Position numbers and translations under genes: made by a program
Shown here: one piece after another, positions 45,060 through 56,098 of the stretch
Numbering within the stretch: position 1 is the stretch's first letter
Layout: each line of letters opens with the position of its first letter
From: Theodoxus fluviatilis
Taxonomy: Eukaryota; Mollusca; Gastropoda; Cycloneritida; Neritidae
Direction: 5' to 3'
DNA length: 64,000 bases
Assembly (NCBI GenBank): GCA_034096865.1
Contig: JAWQFJ010020122.1
Location: 48,501 to 112,500, forward strand
Notes under the pieces: generated by a model
Seen by the model: the letters and a program-made list of their open reading frames with translations, nothing else
The model's database searches: none
What the model was told of the DNA's origin: nothing

Positions 45060-46110
45060 TCATTTCAAGAATCCTTTGTGTAATTTTGTGCTGCAAACTT
45101 CCTATATTGTATGTTGGTGTGAAAACTAGTTATTTGCAGCAGTGATTTTAGTATAAATCAACTTTGATTTGCATTTTTAACCTTTTTTTCTGTAATTATT
45201 CCCCTTTGCAATATGGCTGCCCCATGGTTTCCATGGCAACCAAGATAAAAACACTTGCATGAGAAGCATGAACCATTTTCCTGTTATATTCTTAAGTTTC
45301 AAGAAGATTGAGCCAGAAATGTAGAGGCTATAGTTAGTTATGTGGACTACCTACTTGGTGCTGTAATGTTGCAAATTCGATGCCTTTGCACCACCGCATT
45401 TGTGCAGCTGTCCACATTATGATGAACAAATATTTTCCATGCTGAATGTGTTTTATGTGCTGCCAATATGTCATACCTTTGTTTCTGAGTGAAAAGTAGT
45501 AAATTGCTGTTGTGATTTTAGTATAAATCAGCTTTGATTTGCATTTTTATCAAATTTTTCTGTAATTATTCCCCTTTGCAATATGGCTGCCCCATGGTTT
45601 CCATGGCAACCAAGATAAAAACACTTGCATGAGAAGCATAAACCATTTTCCTGTTATATTCTAAAGTTTCAAGAAGATTGAGCCAGAAATGTAGAGGCTA
45701 TAGTTAGTTATGTGGACTACCTACTTGGTGCTGTAATGTTGCAAATTCGATGCCTTTGCACTCCTGCATTTATGGAGCTGTCTAAATTATTTTGAATAAA
45801 TTATTTCCTACTGACTGCATTGTTTGTATTGTAGATATGTCAAACTTATGTTTTAGAGTGAAAAACAGTTATTTAGGGCTGTGAATGTTATACAAATCAG
45901 CTGTGAACAGGATTAAATACAAATTTTCAGTAATTATTCCCCTTTGCAATATGGCTGCCTTGTAGTTTCCATGGAAACTATGGGGAAAAAAACACATGAT
46001 GATGAGCCTACATAAGTTCTGTGTCAGATCCCAAAGTTTCATGATGATTGAGCCAGTGATAAGGAAGCAGTTATTATTTTGCTAACACCACCCATATTTT
46101 GGCTGTTTTG
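45060..46110. repeat. ~370-bp tandem triplication
   Basis: The marker CCCCTTTGCAATATGGCTGC starts at 45201, 45571 and 45939, giving periods of 370 and 368 bp. The first two units are nearly identical; the third is more diverged. Non-coding, inside the piggyBac-like element. Confidence 0.85.
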
Positions 46111-46464
46111 TTTTGGCAACCCCAGGAGGTGGGTGCTATTCTTTATTTGGCGACAGTAGTCAGAAAAGGGTTAATAATCAAGTGAATAAGGGTACCCATT
46201 TTCCTCAGTTTTGCATCATTTCCAGGACAAGAACAAACAGAATTACTGGGGAAAAAATGCTTCAAAATGGTGCATGTAAATAAACCTTTCTGGGACTTAT
46301 GAGTCTAAAGCTAAGGGAAGTAACTAAGAGAGAACCGAGTCATTTGTAGTTGTCTCCCTTCCATCCCAACCCTTAGTCAGATGCCCGGAAATTTTCTGGG
46401 ACATATCAAGGCTCTGACAGTTTGAGGCCCGGAAAATTTCCAGGCGTGGCAGGGAAGGAGTTAA

Positions 46465-46608
46465 TGACACCCATGTTTTGTTATTCTTAATGACACCCAT
46501 GTCTTGTGATACTTTAATGACACCCATGTTTAACGACACTCATGTCTTATTATTGTTATTCTTTAATGACACCTATATCTTGTTATGTTTTGATGACACC
46601 CATGTTTT
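46465..46608. repeat. AATGACACCCATGT minisatellite (left part)
   Basis: Five to six units of AATGACACCCATGTnTTGTTAT. The array resumes at 51803-51895 right of a TTAA-flanked insertion, up to 15 bp before SERF exon 3. Confidence 0.8.
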
Positions 46609-46735
46609 TTAACTCATTCAAAGACAAACGTCCCCAATCAAGGATTCGCACTTTGAAAATGTGCTGCTCTTGCCCACCACACTTAATTCAAAACTATGAG
46701 GTAGCTTCTCTAACTATTGATACGGGGAGGCAACT

Positions 46736-47700
46736 CTAATGCCCTAATTCCCATGTATTGCCATGTAAACAGATTTTCGAAGCCAGGGGTAGCTCTGCTT
46801 CATCAGTTGACAAGATGGCATGCCAAAACATTTCAGTGCTTTGCAGTGACAGCAAAGCCAAATGACAGATGGAGGGAGCGCTTGTCAGCATTTGAAAACT
46901 TCCTAAATTTGCAGACAGAAGGCTCTGACATTGAGGAATATGATGAGGAGTTAGAGTGTCCGAGGTGAGGGATGGTGACAGCGAGATTGAAGGAGACAAT
47001 CAAGCACGAAGTTCTGCATCGAGTCAATCTTCACTCCCCCAGCCAGCAGCTGAGCTGGGTTTGTCTGCAGATTAATTTGTTGTGTTCATCCTGCACGATT
47101 GGCATAAAGATATGTCTTTCTTTCCTGCTATCCCTCCATTTACAGAAACGAATGGCCTTCATCTGTCAAAGGACTTCTTTCAACTGTATCATTCAGTGAA
47201 GAACTATGTTGATCAGGTATCAGTACCTGAGGATGCATTTGGTGTGGCTGAAATTTATCCAGTTGAGAATTTTCAACCTTGAATAAGTTGTCAACTTTAC
47301 TTTAGAATCTGTTATACAGTGAACTTTCTTATCAAACTTCAACCATTTCCCTTAATGACTAAAGAGGGATTGAGCTTTGGAGACTTTCTAGAAACAATTT
47401 CCTTCTGCGCTTTATTTCAGCCCCCTGTTCTCATTGTGGTGCAAAAATGTGAAATATTGTCCAGTTTTACAAAAGCCTTCATATTAACTCCTAACAGCTC
47501 CTGAGGCTAAATCCTATGCCACTTGTAACCGCGTGATTCATGCCTTAGAAACCAAGGGAGATTACTCTGGCATGAAGCTCTCTACGATTGAAGGAAATTA
47601 CTGTGCTACATCCGCTTGGTTAGTGCATCTAGGTGAACTAAACAGATTTTGATCAATTTCTACTGAGTTATTTGGCATTTTTGCTCAATTTTTTTGTGGG
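46736..47700 (+). pseudogene. Unassigned coding-like debris in the TTAA-flanked insertion
   Basis: Several plus-strand open pieces in changing frames: 46717-46968, 47082-47282 (HDWHKDMSFFPAIPPFTETN, SVPEDAFGVAEIYPVENFQP) and about 47495-47640. Composition is protein-like, and acidic early on as in piggyBac N-termini, but no diagnostic motif is present. Confidence 0.3.
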
Positions 47701-47825
47701 CACTCTCCATTGACTATGGTTGAGGCAGTGATTCTTTTTTTTAAATCAAAATGGTTCGATCTAGACATGTTAGACTCGAAGAGTTGGCTCAGCAAGATGT
47801 AACGGTTTCCTGTACCCTCACAAGT

Positions 47826-48249
47826 GATTTATCAGACCTGTGGGCAAAATATTTCCACTCTGTTTATCAGGCCTGTGGGCAAAATATTTCCACTCCGTTT
47901 ATCAGGCCTGTGGGCAAAATATTTCCACTCCGTTTATCAGGCCTGTGGGCAAAATATTTCCACTCCGTTTATCAGGCATGTGGGCACAATATTTCCACTC
48001 TGTTTATCAGGTCTGTGGGCAAAATATTTCCACTCCGTTTATCAGACCTGTGGGCACAATATTTCCACTCCGTTTATCAGGCCTGTGGGCAAAATATTTC
48101 CACTCCGTTTATCAGACCTGTGGGGACAATATTTCCACTCTGTTTATCAGGCCTGTGGGCAAAATATTTCCACTCCGTTTATCAGACCTGTGGGGACAAT
48201 ATTTCCACTCTGTTTATCAGGCCTGTGGGCAAAATATTTCCACTCCGTC
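47826..48249. repeat. 35-bp minisatellite
   Basis: About 12 copies of a unit containing TTTATCAGGCCTGTGGGC and AAAATATTTCCACTCCG. All three plus frames stay open (up to 199 codons), which is an artefact of a stop-free unit with period not divisible by 3. Coding-like sequence follows (SSDDVAKWSDTVEEFANNPF at 48246), suggesting that the array expanded inside a former ORF. Confidence 0.9.
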
Positions 48250-48574
48250 ATCGGATGATGTTGCCAAATGGTCAGACACTGTGGAGGAGTTTGCTAACAA
48301 TCCTTTCATTGAAGCAGTTGTTTCACAAATATCAATCGTACTTGATGTAAAACCAGTAGAGACTAGATTATTTTCTGCAACTCTTTCCAGAGGAAGTGTT
48401 TGCATGATCTATATGTAGACTTCAGGCAAGGCAGAACGGCAACGGAATAATCATCAAAGACGCCAATCATTCAATGTGATGGGCGTCATTCAGATGCAGC
48501 TCAATCAGGTGCAACTGGAGCAAGCAATGTGAGCTGCGACAGCCCGGGATTGTCAATGTTATGTCAAGGAATCG

Positions 48575-49031
48575 TTAACTCACCCGCGGCGCGTAGGCTC
48601 ATATGAGCCTACCACATTAGCATATTTTTGCCCCCTTACAACAAGAAAAATATGGTTTAGGGAACTAGTCTAGTCTTCAATTAGTCTCTGTACTATAGTT
48701 TGCCAGCTTTAGATCCACACAGATCTTTCCCGGCCAGACCATAACCTTTATCAGCGATGCACTAGGAGGCACGAAGTAAACCGCGATGGGGGCGGAGCGT
48801 GGATCGCAGCATGAGGTGGGTGAGCCAGTGGAAATTGCTATAGAGGAGGGTTCTGATGCTGAAGAGGATGCTTTGTATGAGATAGGAACTGATGTAGATG
48901 ATCCCTTTCATGATGATAATGATAGTGGTGATTTTCCTCTCGCAAATGATGAGGTATCAGAGAGCAAGGATGAGAGCAAAGCTGTCATGCTGGCTGAAAC
49001 TATGTCGACCTCGCCATCAGCTGCTCGGTAG
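48575..49031 (+). mobile_element. piggyBac-like 5' end with acidic ORF
   Basis: TTAACTCACCCGCGGCGC followed by the perfect 20-bp palindrome GTAGGCTCATATGAGCCTAC (48593-48612), then a plus-strand ORF at 48786-49031 (81 codons): MGAERGSQHEVGEPVEIAIE and then a strongly acidic stretch. The layout TTAA, palindrome, acidic ORF is the same as at 43042. The ORF stops at 49031, before any catalytic motif. The right end is not identified. Confidence 0.45.
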
Positions 49032-49204
49032 TTCATTGTAGGCTCATATTGATTGTAACTCAGGACTAATAAACACAATTATCACAAAATTTCTCCAGTG
49101 TGTTTTTGTGCCATTTTTTAAGTTAACTTTTTGTATAGAGCTCTAAACCAAGAAACAAGCAGTGGGCACTCTGAGAAAGAGAGCTGGGTGAAAGGCCTAT
49201 TTTT

Positions 49205-49868
49205 GACTCACATGCTAAGCAAAAGTGAGTCTATGTACTCACCCGTGTCGTCCGTCCGGGCGTCTGGGCGTCCATAAAAAACTTTTAACGTGGGATTTTT
49301 CTCAGAGACTATTAAGTCTATCAACACCCAATTTGGCATGATGGTGTATGATGACAAGGCGTCAAAAAACATACACAGTGACTTGCTTCAAGGTCAAGTT
49401 CGTAGGGGCCGTAAATGTTGTCTAAAAAACAGCCATGTTTCACATTTTCCCAATTTTCTCTGGTTTTTGAGATTGGATACCTGACCTATATATGGTGTAT
49501 AGGGCAAAGTAAGCCCTATCTTTTGATACCAGTTTGATTGACATTGCTTCAAGGTCAAGGTCACAGGAGCTCTTTAAAGTTGGATTGTATACATATTTTG
49601 AAGTGACCTTGACCCTGAACTATGGAAGATAACTCTTCCAAACTTCATAACATTGTAGTACACATGTTATACTTTCATCATGAGACACATTTGGTCACAT
49701 ATCATCAAGGTCAAGGTCACTTTGACCCTTATGAAATGTGACCAAAATGGGGTAGTGAACCACTAAAGGACCATATCCCATGGTAGAAAGTGCCAATAAG
49801 CACTATTGTGCTTCCTATATCTTGAATTAACAGCTTTTTGTTGCATGACCTTGGATGACCTTGACATT
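49205..49868 (+). mobile_element. Helentron/HINE-like repeat, copy B (3' truncated)
   Basis: Head GACTCACATGCTAAGCAAAA after TTTT. Loses similarity near 49868; the GGGCTTTGCCC end is missing. Confidence 0.65.
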
Positions 49869-50047
49869 GATTTCTGACCACACACACAAAAATTCTTACA
49901 GATCCATACAATATTTTAGAAGTAGGATTTTTTTTAACAAACCAACCGTGTTATGTGTCATTTTGTCTGAAACCTTACAGGACTGTGGCTTGTAGTTGTG
50001 AAATTCCTTATAGGACGTTGAGTTAATGTGATTCACTTAATTTTTTT

Positions 50048-50813
50048 GACTCACTTAAACGTTGGATTTTTCTCGGAGACTATTAAGTCTATCAACACCA
50101 AATGTGGCATGATGGTGTATGGTGACAAGGCCTCAAAAAACATACATAGTGACTTGACCTTGCTTCAAGGTCAAGGTCACAGGAGCCATAAATGTGGTCT
50201 CAAAAACAGTCATTTTTCACATTTTCCCAATTTTCTCCCACGTTATTGAGAATGGCGACCTTAGCTACAAGTGGTATATAGGTCAAAGCAAGCCCTATCT
50301 TTTGATACCAGTTTGGTTGACCTAAGCTTCAAGGTCAAGGAGCTCTTCAAAGTTGGATTGTATACATATTTTGAAGTGACCTTGACCCTGAACTATGGAA
50401 GATAACTGTTTCAAACTTAATAATTATGTAGGGCACATGTTATACTTTCATCATGAGACACATTTGTTCACATATCATCAAGGTCAAGGTCACTTTGACC
50501 CTTATGAAATGTGACCAAAATGGGGTAGTGAACCACTAAAAGTGACTATATCTCATGGTAGAAAGTGCCAATAAGCACCATTGTGCTTCCTATGTCTTGA
50601 ATTAACAGCTTTGTGTTGCATGACCTTGGATGACCTTGACCTTGGGTCAAGGTCACATGTATTTTGGTAGGAAAAATGTGTAAAGCATTTCTTTGTGTAT
50701 GATGTCATTGGTAGGTTTAGTTGTTTGACCTTGACCTTGAAGGTCACATGAAGGTCAAGGTCATATAAAGGTCAAGGTCAAGCATGTGAGTCGTATGGGC
50801 TTTGCCCTTCTTG
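50048..50813 (+). mobile_element. Helentron/HINE-like repeat, copy C (head deleted)
   Basis: Begins GACTCAC and then jumps to TTAAACGTTGGATTTTTCTC, so about 60 bp of the head are lost. The 3' end is intact: GCATGTGAGTC, hairpin GGGCTTTGCCC, tail TTCTTG, then T. Confidence 0.65.
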
Positions 50814-50884
50814 TTTAATGGTGTAGTAAATTATGTTTACAATTAAATCTGACAATTTCAAAGTCTTATTGTGTATAGTTTTTT

Positions 50885-51719
50885 GACTCACATGCGAAGC
50901 AAAAGTGAGTCTATGTACTCACCCGTTCCGGGCGTCCGGGCGTCCGTGAAAAACTTTAACGTTGGATTTTTCTCGGAGACTATTACGTCTATCAACACCC
51001 AATTTGGCATGATGGTGTATGATGACAAGGCCTCAAAAAACATACATAGTGACTTGATCTTGCTTCAAGGTCAAGGTCGCAGGGGCCATAAATGTTGTCT
51101 AAAAAACAGTCATTTTTCACATTTTCTCAATTTTCTCTGAAGTTTTTGAGATTGGATACCTGACCTATATATCGTATATAGGGCAAAGTAAGCCCTATCT
51201 TTTGATACCAGTTTGGTTGACCTTGCTTCAAGGTCAAGGTCACAGGAGCTCTTCAAAGTTGGATTGTATACATATTTTGAAGTGACCTTGACCCTGAACT
51301 ATGGAAGATAACTGTTTCAAACTTAATAATTATGTGGGGCACATGTTATACTTTCATCATGAGACACATTTGGTCACATATCATCAAGGTCAAGGTCACT
51401 TTGACCCTTATGAAATGTGACCAAAATGGGGTAGTGAACCACTAAAAGTGACCATATCTCATGGTAGAAAGTGCCAATAAGCACCATTGTGCTTCCTATG
51501 TCTTGAATTAACAGCTTTGTGTTGCATGACCTTGGATGACCTTGACCTTGGGTCAAGGTCACATGTATTTTGGTAGGAAAAATGTGTAAAGCATTTCTTA
51601 GTGTATGATGTCATTGGTAGGTTTAGTTGTTTGACCTTGACCTTGAAGGTCACCTGAAGGTCAAGGTCATATAAAGGTCAAGGTCAAGCATGTGAGTCGT
51701 ATGGGCTTTGCCCTTCTTG
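50885..51719 (+). mobile_element. Helentron/HINE-like repeat, copy D (full length)
   Basis: 835 bp. Head GACTCACATGC (50885-50895) is the exact complement of GCATGTGAGTC (51688-51698). A hairpin GGGC-TTT-GCCC (51703-51713) and the tail TTCTTG follow, with T-runs on both sides. Subterminal inverted repeats, a 3' hairpin close to the end and insertion at T-T are the known structure of Helentron-derived non-autonomous elements (HINEs, DINE-1 type). Non-coding. More than ten TCAAGGTCA or complementary motifs. Confidence 0.65.
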
Positions 51720-51910
51720 TTGGTGCTATTTTTCCCTAAATTGTGGAAATGTGTCGTCTGATATGGTATACATAGGGACAAAATGCCCCATCTCGAATGA
51801 GTTAATAACACCCATGTTTTGTTAAACTTTAATGACGCCCATGTCTTATGGTACTTCGATGATGCACGTGTCTTGCTATAATTTCATGGTGCCCATTTCT
51901 TGTGTTGTAG

Positions 51911-52013
51911 GGATGCTGAAATCATGCGGCAGAAGCAGCTGAAGAAGCTGGAACTGGCTGGTGCTGGGGCGCCCAGTGGAGAGGGAGCCTCGGGAGGCGC
52001 CGAGATGAAATGA
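51911..52013 (+). CDS. SERF: SERF, coding exon 3 with stop
   Basis: After acceptor TTGTGTTGTAG the exon completes Arg42 and continues DAEIMRQKQLKKLELAG, matching the family's DxEIMxxKQxK block; it then has a Gly/Ala/Ser-rich tail (GAGAPSGEGASGGAEMK) and a TGA. Total spliced length is 228 bases, 75 residues, slightly longer than vertebrate SERF2 (59) because of this tail. Intron 2 (34812-51910) is 17 kb and almost wholly transposon-derived; the nearest insertion ends about 105 bp before this exon. Confidence 0.92.
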
Positions 52014-53085
52014 CAGGCTGTTGCCAGCAGGGGGCGCCCAAGGCATCAGGCTGGTTGTCGCAGTCACCACCTCTCCAGCCGCCGCCACCCAGCTCTCCTC
52101 GCCATATTTCTTCTGGACGTAAATCTGCACTGTTGGAAACTTGCTAGGGACTTCTCTCTTGCTCTTGTTTCTCTCTGGGACAAAGATGTGAGTGCCAAGA
52201 GATCTTCATACACTCCAAAGAAAATGCTATGTTCTAGCAGCCTGGCATTCACTGATTTTCAGGAGTTTCATCTTTTCTGTGTATTTGAAAGAAGTATTCA
52301 AGGGGAAAGAAAACTTTAAAAGACCAATCAAATAGTTGGAGTGAGTTGTGGTGTTTTGTTTGTTTTGGGGTGTTTTTTTTCTCCTTTCTTTTGTAGGTGG
52401 GTGGGTATAATCTGGTGTGTGGACACGTTATGGTTTAGAACAAGTGGAGCATATGCAAAAGACACCAACCTGCTTCTCTCGCCTTCTGTAAACACTGTAT
52501 CATCAGTTTACAAACGCAGATGCTGACATTTTCCTGTGTTGGTATTGATGAGATTCCATGCGAGTGAGCTCAAGGCCAAATGGCCTGGATGTTGTTGAGA
52601 GTTGTGCTCCAGTTCTGATGCTGGGGTTGCCCCCTCTCTGCTGGACTGGAACTGGGCAACGTGACAGCATGTCTTGAATGCTTGCCCCTGGTCCTCCTCA
52701 TCCCCCTTAATGCACAGTAGTTACAACTCTCATCTCCGTGCTGTTGTGTAAAGGTAGGCTCCACACTTAGCTTGCATGGCATCCGCCATACCCTTGCTTC
52801 TATTGTCAACGCATTGGCTTTGGTCTTTCTTTTGATAGTTCATGTACTTTTGTGCTTGCAGCATCTTGTCAAGGGTCTTGTAGATGTTTAAGATTTTTAC
52901 TCTCCAAATAATATCACTTTAATTCTTCTTTGTTTTTGTTTTTTTTTGTTTTTGGGGTATTAGATTTTTGGTTTTGCTTGATGTCCACATGTTGCTTGAC
53001 AATGAAATAGCTGATATCATCCATGTTCTTCACCCTCATTGTACATTGATCACCCTGTGAATAAAGTTGAAAGAGAAAGGAACTC
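52014..53085 (+). other. SERF 3' UTR with polyadenylation signal
   Basis: Single-copy-looking sequence of about 1.05 kb after the SERF stop, ending at AATAAA (53060-53065) in the context GTGAATAAAGTTGAAAG. Cleavage is expected 10-25 bases later. No other gene is seen in it. Confidence 0.6.
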
Positions 53086-53099
53086 CTTGTTTGCTCATC

Positions 53100-53553
53100 A
53101 TTGCCTTCAGACTAATTGTGTGTGAATCTCCCTGTGTCTGCCAAGATTTTGTTGTTTTTTAATCAAACTGTGGAGCACATTGGAAATGGCCTTTGCCTCT
53201 GTGGTTTATAGATCCATTTCCAGTTTCTTTTCTTGCATTGTCTTCTGTCATTATGGGTGATGATAACAGCATTGAGATAATTTTTCTTGCAGAATGCTTT
53301 GAGTTTTCCTGTATTTTAATTACAAAATTTATATTTATATGAATATATATGATGCTTTATTGAAAAATTATTTTCCTGATTGAGAAACATAGAAACAATC
53401 CCTGCGCTGGAAGAAACTACATCAGTAAGTGCTTTTGTTGTTGCCTCAAGACCTGGATTTTTATGTTGAAGCAGTTGACCACAGTAGTGTTAGCTGTCTG
53501 CTTGTAATTCTCCTTCCTCCTCTCTCTCTCTCCCCCCCCCTTCTCTCTCTCTT

Positions 53554-53599
<46 letters not shown>

Positions 53600-53860
53600 T
53601 TCAGTTTATGTGTAGGATTTTTTCCCTGTTAGATTCTATGCAGACAATATGCGACCATGCAAGAGAAAACAAAGCTTAAGTATGAAAAATGACAAAATAA
53701 GATTTCAACCACAATATTGTTTTATCCATGCATATTCCAGAAGAAACACCCCCCCCCCAGTATATTCATAGTCACATTTATCCATGTATATTTCAGAAGA
53801 AAACCCCCCCCAGTATATTAATGGAGGAAATGTCACATTCTTTTACAGTGATGTAAATGT
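53100..53860. other. Downstream of SERF, (CT)n and no gene
   Basis: Unique-looking sequence with a CT-rich tract at 53518-53594 and two short duplicated pieces around poly-C runs (53720-53760, 53778-53812). Confidence 0.5.
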
Positions 53861-53907
53861 AAGGAGAATGTGCTGAAAATGTGGTGTTTTCCTGAAAACT
53901 TGTTTGT

Positions 53908-54003
53908 ACTCATAACCTTGTTTCTCATAACCTTGTTTCTCATAACCTTGTTTCTCATAACCTTGTTTCTCATAACCTTGTTTCTCATAACCTTGTTTCT
54001 CAT
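53908..54003. repeat. 15-bp minisatellite
   Basis: Six to seven copies of CATAACCTTGTTTCT in perfect tandem. Confidence 0.95.
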
Positions 54004-54439
54004 GCACAGTCATACTCTGCAATCCAGAAAGCTTCAGACCCCTGATATGGTTTCAGGTTCACTGGTCAATTCACAGCGGTGTCAAAAAAGTATGCTCACA
54101 TGAAGTGTTCAAGCCTCCAAGATTTTTTACCAGCCTGTCTGAAGCATAATATCTTGAATTGTTTTGTTTTTCATGTTCAAATTCTGTGTCTTTTTTTCTT
54201 TTCTTGGTTGCTTTGTTTCCGCTTTTTACTGGCAGTGGCTTACTTGTATACATATAACAAAAGCATCCATTGAAGATCAGATTTGTTCTTGCAAACCAAG
54301 AATCTTCAAGACAGGAAGTCTGGTGGTGTGTTATCATGAATACCACAGCAGAGGACATGACTGTCGTAATCAAGTCACGGAACCGAGGAAAGAAGTCCAA
54401 CAGTTGGATGCAGCATCGAAGTGCTTTTTCTCAATTTTT

Positions 54440-55720
54440 GACTCGCATGCGAAGCAAAAGTGAGTCTATGTACTGAGCCGTTTCGTCCGTCCGTCCGGGC
54501 GTCCGTCCGTCCGGGCGTAAAAAACTTAAACGTTGGATTTTTCTCGGAGACTATTAAGTCTATCAACACCAAATGTGGCATGATGGTGTATGATGACAAG
54601 GCCTCAAAAAACATACATAGTGACTTGACCTTGCTTCAAGGTCAAGGTCACAGGAGCCATAAATGTGGTCTCAAAAACAGTCATTTTTCACATTTTCCCA
54701 ATTTTCTCCCACGTTATTGAGAATGGCGACCTTAGCTACAAGTGGTATATAGGTCAAAGCAAGCCCTATCTTTTGATACCAGTTTGGTTGACCTTGCTTC
54801 AAGGTCAAGGAGCTCTTCAAAGTTGGATTGTATACATATTTTGAAGTGACCTTGACCCTGAACTATGGAAGATAACTGTTTCAAACTTAATAATTATGTG
54901 GGGCACATGTTATACTTTCATCATGAGACACATTTGTTCACATATCATCAAGGTCAAGGTCACTTTGACCCTTATGAAATGTGACCAAAATGGGGTAGTG
55001 AACCACTAAAAGTGACTATATCTCATGGTAGAAAGTGCCAATAAGCACCATTGTGCTTCCTATGTCTTGAATTAACAGCTTTGTGTTGCCTGACCTTGGA
55101 TGACCTTGACCCAAGGTCAAGGTCACATGTATTTTGGTAGGAAAAATGTGTAAAGCATTTTTTAGATTGGATACCTGACCTAAATATGGTGTATAGGGCA
55201 AAGTAATCCCTATCTTTTGATATCAGTTTGATTGACCTTGCTTCAAGGTCAAGGTCACAGGAGCTCTTTAAAGTTGGATTGTATACATATTTTGAAGTGA
55301 CCTTGACCCTGAATTGTGGAAGATAACTCTTCCAAACTTCATAACATTGTAGTACACATGTTATACTTTCATCATGAGACACATTTGGTCACATATCATC
55401 AAGGTGAAGGTCACTTTGACCCTTATGAAATGTGACCAAAATGGGGTAGTGAACCACTAAAAGTGACCATATCTCATGGTAGAATGTGCCAATAAGCACC
55501 ATTGTGCTTCCTATGTCTTGAATTACCAGCTTTGTGTTGCATGACCTTGACCGTCAAGGTCACATGTAATTTGGTAGGAAAAATGTGTAAAGCAGTTCAT
55601 AGTGTATGATGTCATTGCTAGGATTAGTTGTTTGACCTTGACCTTGAAGGTCACCTGAAGGTAGAGGTCATGTAAAGGTCAAGGTCAAGCATGTGAGTCG
55701 TATGGGCTTTGCCCTTCTTG
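54440..55720 (+). mobile_element. Helentron/HINE-like repeat, copy E (partial dimer)
   Basis: Head GACTCGCATGCGAAGC at 54440; after about 720 bp (55160) the sequence jumps back to an internal part (GATTGGATACCTGACC) and runs to an intact 3' end GGGCTTTGCCCTTCTTG at 55720. It is therefore a fusion of two subfamilies. Confidence 0.65.
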
Positions 55721-56098
55721 TACTAGCTTGTCAGGCGAGCAACTCTGCAATTTTATCTTGCCAGAGGATATTTGTACTCACCTGGGGCGAGCAGGCAAGT
55801 GGTTTGGACACCCCTAATTCAGTAGGCTGTGATGCACACATTGTATATCTGCCACAAATCTCTTAGTCAAACTCGAGCTTTGAGGTGCAAGACAGAAGAT
55901 ATAGGGAGAACTTAAAATGGGTCCCTCTTCTGCAGTCTCCAGTGAAATCTGGCATTCACATTCAAGTTCATACATATTTATGACTATTCATACAGGATTC
56001 TTCTATGCAAGATGATCTGTTACGTGACTACCTCTGGAGGCAGACGCAGATGCTGCATCGCATCCTGCCATGTCTCCTTCCATTTCGTATCAATTGTT

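Larger units (their letters stand above)
43042..46174 (+). mobile_element. piggyBac-like element, catalytic core deleted
   Basis: Left end: TTAACCCATTCCTGACGGG at 43042. Right end: the complement TTAACCCTTTTCTGAC at 46171 (14 of 16 bases match the left). Just inside the left end are two perfect 18-bp palindromes AGACGTATATATACGTCT (43061-43078, 43104-43121). An alternative right end, TTAACTCCTTCCCTGCC, is at 46464. The transposase gene is at 43264-44757. A three-fold tandem repeat fills 45060-46110. Confidence 0.7.
46609..51805. mobile_element. TTAA-flanked piggyBac-like insertion in SERF intron 2
   Basis: Inverted ends TTAACTCATTC (46609) and GAATGAGTTAA (to 51805), with the same minisatellite on both sides, so the empty site is TTAA inside that array. 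Short acidic ORF pieces (46880-46968, FENFLNLQTEGSDIEEYDEE; 47000-47060) and unassigned segments (TETNGLHLSKDFFQLYHSVK at 47140; SYATCNRVIHALETKGDYSG at 47512) may be transposase debris. It contains a 35-bp minisatellite and Helentron-like copies B, C and D. Confidence 0.55.

Noticed and set aside
47751..48418. Overlapping 144-199-codon frames in all three plus-strand frames
   Set aside because: A stop-free 35-bp tandem unit produces them; no codon bias or start context.
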